Shown here in pieces: positions 60,201 through 64,000 of a stretch of DNA of 64,000 nt; the stretch's first letter is position 1, and every line of letters starts with the position of its first letter. The DNA is from Manihot esculenta (lineage: Eukaryota; Streptophyta; Magnoliopsida; Malpighiales; Euphorbiaceae). The DNA lies in contig NC_035174.2 of the NCBI RefSeq assembly GCF_001659605.2, forward strand, positions 4,342,389 to 4,406,388, read 5' to 3'. A program made the translations under genes and the position numbers. Below the pieces are notes generated by a model. The model made no database searches and was not told the origin of the DNA. It saw nothing but the letters and a program-made list of their open reading frames with translations.

Positions 60201-62200
60201 TTTACTCATTTATTAAATAAATTTAAATTATTTAAAAATTAAATTAAAATTTTGTTAAATTAATTTTTAAATAATTTAAAAATAATTTAATTCATTTGTA
60301 TTTTAAATATAAGTTAGTTTGGTTGCAGAAAAAAAAATAGAGACAAATAATGGAAGAGGACAGTAACAGTGACTGACACAGTAGTGGAGATGCGAAGGAT
60401 TTGATTTGATGGGAAAGGGACTAAACGATAAGCTAGAACGCAGGGCAAATCCCAGTACACGGTGTGTCAGTATTTCCTGTGAATTAGTCTTTCTTTCCCA
60501 ATTTTCACGTGACTCTTAAATTTCTTTCTTTTTTTTTTCTTAAAAAAAAATAAGGTATGCAGGTTAAATTTTATTACTCAACATGACGTTGACGTGATTT
60601 CTGTCTTATGGAAATTCAAATATTTCATCATTAACTTTTACTTCCGTAAAAAATTTGCAGGACTTGGATAGGGTGAAATCTTTTACATTAAATAAAATAA
60701 TGAAACAAAACTATAATAAGTGACAAAACTCATATTTATCATTAATTATTTTTATAAATATTTAATTACCCTTAACATTAATTAATCAGTATTGATGAAA
60801 TATTGGTGACATCTAATATTAATAAGGTTAAAATAGTAAAAAAAAATTTTAATTGCTTATAGAATTTCAAAAAATTTAGATTAAATTAAATATGCAAAAT
60901 CAAAGGCCAAACTTTAGTAGTCAAGTCTCGCAATCATGGTGGGAATCAAAAACTATTTTGGCTTTAATAGCAGTATATATATATTCTGAATATTTACTAA
61001 AAATCACACCTTAGCCTTTATTTGTACAGTAAAACAATATTAATTTTTTAGATTTACATACAAATTTAATATAATAATTATTTTATTAATAAAATAAAAA
61101 TTCATGAATTAAATTAATTTTCATTAGAAAAAGCAATTATGAGACTATGATTTTTTGCTAAAAGTAAAAAATTGAAAGGAATATAATAATAATTTAGATA
61201 TTTTATTCATGTTTATTTTTATATGATCAAATTATAGTTTTAATATTAAATAAATATATTTGGAGCTTGTCATGGATTCATATAAACTAATTGAGTTTTA
61301 TATTTCACTTTTTGATTGATTTCTTTCTTTTTAGAATTAGAATAATTTTTTTGGTCAAAGAAGAGAAATTTAGAATATGTTAAAGAGTAATTTAAGACCC
61401 ACAGCAGACACAAATTACATACTATATTAATATTATTTTATTTATTAAGAAAAAATGATAAAATACCAACGGCTCATTTTTATTACGTATTTTATATTTG
61501 CTTATTGAAAATTACACACTTTAATTTTTTAAATAAAAAATTTAATTATATTTATATTGAATTAATTTATTTACTATATTAATAAATTAATTCAATATAA
61601 ACTTAAAAAAAATAATCTTGCTAATCTTTTGCGGCGTTCTCACATCCACCATGTTTAACTCAAAACCATATTTTTTGCATTTCCTTCCGCTTCGAGGATC
61701 TCGTCTTTCTGCACAACTTCACTTCTTTGCATGCTTTAAAATGTTTAACATTATTTTTTTAGCAATTGGATGCAATCTTGATTAATGATGTCAAATTTAT
61801 TTGAATTAATTTTTTTTAATATTTTAAAATAAAATTTTAGTGTAATTTATTTAAATTCAAATCCAAATCCAAAATTTCATATCTCTAAAAACGTTTTCAA
61901 TATTACTAAATTAAATTAAATTATAATTTTTTATTTTAGAAACTCTATTAGTACTATATCCGTGTAATAATTAACTCAATTTTGGTTTTTGGTAAGGGAA
62001 AAAAAAAAAGACAGCCAAAAATTTATGGAAATTAGCACAAGAAATATCAGCCCTCTATTATGAAATTACCGTAGTAACCTCGCCCGCAGTTTTCAATTTT
62101 TGGCATGAGAATCATGTGAGTCTTTATTTTTCTCTTTCTTTTTGGTTCTCGTTGCAAAGGTGGGTCTCTAGCACTATCACGAACACGTTCAACTACGCAC
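57215..62200. other. Intergenic, ~5 kb, AT-rich
   Basis: The SAP gene 3' UTR occupies the left end. Long stretches (57870-58480, 59580-60310, 60700-61610) are A/T low complexity. The segment 59740-60250 carries scattered TCGAG/CTCGT motifs in A/T-rich DNA, reminiscent of decayed transposons, but no ends can be set. A moderately GC-rich patch at 58560-58760 has no open frame. No gene is supported. Confidence 0.5.
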
Positions 62201-62201
62201 A

Positions 62202-62221
62202 CATATATATATATATATATA
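62202..62221 (+). promoter_or_regulatory. TA repeat acting as a possible TATA element of the CYP94B-like gene
   Basis: A (TA)n run ends 107 bases before the ATG and is followed by a pyrimidine-rich leader (ACCTCTCTCGTTCGCC). Distance and composition fit a TATA region plus 5' UTR. It is also a simple microsatellite, so the role is inferred. Confidence 0.4.
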
Positions 62222-62328
62222 CCTCTCTCGTTCGCCACATTCTTGCACCACCATCTCCTCTCTTCTCTTCGTTTCTGCAAGAACAAGATAAACCCTATAT
62301 CTTTCTCCATCACTCAACACTAATCACC

Positions 62329-63855
62329 ATGTTAATCTTTCTCATTGTCTTTGTCTCTCTAGGATTTTTCCTCTTTTCTTTGTTCTTTTCTCTCTTTCAA
62401 GCATTTCACAACACTGGTATGAAATTAGTTTCCGCTCATGGCCCTCCCTCTTATCCAATTATTGGCTGTTTGCTAGCTTTCTACAAGAATCGCTATCGCC
62501 TCTTAGAATGGTACACCAATCTTTTATCTGTGTCTCCAACGCAAACCATTGTAGTGCAGCGGCTTGGTGCTCGCCGCACCGTAGTCACCGCTAACCCCGC
62601 CAACGTAGAGTACATGCTCAAGACCAACTTTAGTAACTTCCCTAAAGGCAAACCCTTCACTGAAATCCTCGGGGACCTTCTTGGGTGTGGTATTTTTAAC
62701 GTTGATGGTGAATTATGGTGCACTCAGCGTAAGTTGGCTGTCCACAAGTTCACCACCAAGTCTTTGAGGGAGTTCGTGGTTAAGACGCTGCAGGAAGAAG
62801 TGGAGAATCGTTTAATACCGATCCTTGAGGAAGCTGCAGATTATGAAAAAGTTCTGGATTTGCAAGATATGTTAAGGAGATTTGCATTTGATATTGTTGG
62901 TCGGGTTTCTTTGGGCACAGATCCTTGTTGCTTGGATCTTTCACGTCCTTCGCCTCCTCTTGTTAAGGCGTTTGATACTGCTTCTGAAATAAGCGCCATG
63001 CGTGGGGCGGCACCTGTTTATGCCGTGTGGAAGACAAAGCGACTGATGAATATGGGAGTTGAAAGAAAACTCAAACAAGCAATCAAGCTTGTCCATAGCT
63101 CAGTTCTAGAGATCGTACAAAGCAAGAAGAGGGTTCTTGAGAATGACCAAGAAAGGAAATTGGACGATGATCTTTTGTCAAGGTTGTTATTAGATGGCCA
63201 CGATGAGGAAGTTATAAGAGACATGCTAATAAGTTTCATTATGGCTGGAAGAGATACAACATCAGCAGCAATGACTTGGCTCTTTTGGTTGCTCTCCAAG
63301 CACCAGTCGTCAGAGAAAATGATCGTGGATGAAGTAGAAACATTACTCAACAACGGCGAAAGGACCATCGATTATGAACTACTTAGAGAGATGAACTTCT
63401 TGAAAGCAACTTTATGCGAGTCCATGAGATTGTATCCTCCTGTTGCATGGGACTCCAAGCATGCTCTTTTAGACGATGTCTTGCCGGACGGGACTTTTAT
63501 ACGGAAAGGAGATAGAGTGACCTATTTTCCCTATGGAATGGGCAGAATGGACAGTCTGTGGGGCAAGGACCGCTTCGAGTTCAAACCAGAGAGGTGGTTC
63601 GAGCAACCAGTTGGGTCGGGGAGAGGCGGTGCGATGCTGAAGACTGTGAGTCCATACAAGTTTCCAGTGTTCCAAGCGGGTCCAAGGGTGTGCCTTGGGA
63701 AGGAAATGGCGTTTATACAGATGAAGTATGTGGTGGCTTCGGTGCTGAGGCGGTTCGAGTTGAGACCGGTTAGGGAGGAGCAGCCTGTTTTTGTTCCTCT
63801 GTTGACGGCTCACATGGCTGGCGGGTTGAAGGTTACTGTCAAGAGAAGGACATAA
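62329..63855 (+). CDS. CYP94B-like: Cytochrome P450 CYP94B-like (probable jasmonoyl-isoleucine 12-hydroxylase), 508 aa
   Basis: Intronless, as CYP94 genes usually are. The ATG at 62329 begins a hydrophobic anchor (MLIFLIVFVSLGFFLFSLFF). The frame extends further upstream only from a GTG and through leader sequence, so that extension is rejected. P450 landmarks: the I-helix oxygen motif AGRDTTSA (~306), ExxR as ESMR, PERW, and the heme loop FQAGPRVCLG with ligand cysteine 455. The subfamily call rests on WDSKHALLDDVLPDGT, GDRVTYFPYGMGRMD and VFVPLLTAHMAGGLKV, which match CYP94B1/B3 better than the fatty-acid omega-hydroxylases CYP94A/C/D as I recall them. Arabidopsis CYP94B enzymes 12-hydroxylate JA-Ile at the ER and damp jasmonate signalling. 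Fatty-acid omega-hydroxylation remains possible. Very confident of CYP94, less of substrate. Confidence 0.93.
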   Translation: MLIFLIVFVSLGFFLFSLFFSLFQAFHNTGMKLVSAHGPPSYPIIGCLLAFYKNRYRLLEWYTNLLSVSPTQTIVVQRLGARRTVVTANPANVEYMLKTNFSNFPKGKPFTEILGDLLGCGIFNVDGELWCTQRKLAVHKFTTKSLREFVVKTLQEEVENRLIPILEEAADYEKVLDLQDMLRRFAFDIVGRVSLGTDPCCLDLSRPSPPLVKAFDTASEISAMRGAAPVYAVWKTKRLMNMGVERKLKQAIKLVHSSVLEIVQSKKRVLENDQERKLDDDLLSRLLLDGHDEEVIRDMLISFIMAGRDTTSAAMTWLFWLLSKHQSSEKMIVDEVETLLNNGERTIDYELLREMNFLKATLCESMRLYPPVAWDSKHALLDDVLPDGTFIRKGDRVTYFPYGMGRMDSLWGKDRFEFKPERWFEQPVGSGRGGAMLKTVSPYKFPVFQAGPRVCLGKEMAFIQMKYVVASVLRRFELRPVREEQPVFVPLLTAHMAGGLKVTVKRRT

Positions 63856-64000
63856 AAATGGTTTCATTGCACTTGTAAATTCGTTAGTCGCCAAATTGAC
63901 GCCGTGCGAAGAGTCCAACGTTCTAGTCCTTTTGTTGGAAAGTCCTATAAATTTGCTTTAGAGAATATTCCAACGACAAGTTTGTTGATTGTGAATCTTT
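63856..64000 (+). other. 3' flank of the CYP94B-like gene
   Basis: Probable 3' UTR up to the window edge. No further gene start is visible. Confidence 0.5.

Noticed and set aside
62116..62328. 71-residue N-terminal extension of the CYP94B-like ORF
   Set aside because: It starts at GTG, includes the TA repeat and leader-like sequence, and the family N-terminal anchor begins at the ATG at 62329.
1..64000. Prokaryotic-style systems (operons, CRISPR arrays, toxin-antitoxin or phage modules)
   Set aside because: Introns, a pol III tRNA, plant gene families and AT-rich spacers show nuclear plant DNA; no regularly spaced short repeats or clustered same-strand gene runs are present.

Overview
This window is ordinary nuclear DNA from a flowering plant, most likely a eudicot. 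The genes are sparse and rich in introns, separated by several kilobases of very AT-rich DNA with microsatellites. The gene families are plant-typical: nodulin-like MFS, NF-YC, TITAN-like, IDD-type, F-box/MYND and CYP94. Several protein sequences look like Malpighiales (Euphorbiaceae) homologues, but that placement is an impression and was not tested.

Layout from left to right. The last 47 codons of an unrecognised gene end at 141. A three-exon nodulin-like/NFD4-type transporter follows (2108-5789). Next is a DnaJ protein with a DUF3444 domain (CDS 9870-12116), whose probable leader intron holds a degenerate tandem array. An NF-YC transcription factor subunit starts at 13880 and may have a second, spliced C-terminus. 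On the minus strand are a TITAN-like/CCDC84 gene (18935-22308, six exons), a small protein resembling the C-terminal half of SGR5-type IDD factors (26235-26792), and a tRNA-Leu(AAG) (28292-28371). After about 7.7 kb without a convincing gene comes a three-exon F-box/SEL1/MYND gene (36080-37298). A RIO1 kinase copy (39716-43735) has lost its start codon and its catalytic core. Snurportin-1 is on the minus strand (44670-47699, seven exons). A COMM-domain protein (50100-51460), a small SAP-domain protein with a GC-AG intron (54477-57214) and an intronless CYP94B-like P450 (62329-63855) complete the window.

The genes are independent eukaryotic units. There is no operon, defence island, CRISPR array or biosynthetic cluster. 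One loose theme is RNP and ribosome biology: TITAN-like (minor-spliceosome factor homologue), snurportin (snRNP import) and RIO1 (40S maturation, here broken). This may be chance.

I found no convincing new multi-gene system. The points most worth a second look are the catalytically gutted RIO1 copy, the nested tandem array in the DnaJ leader intron, the finger-less IDD-like protein with an EAR motif, the possible alternative NF-YC C-terminus, and two unequally decayed copies of a ~450-bp LTR-like repeat. Exon boundaries were placed by hand from reading frame, GT/AG signals and remembered family conservation; no transcript data were available.
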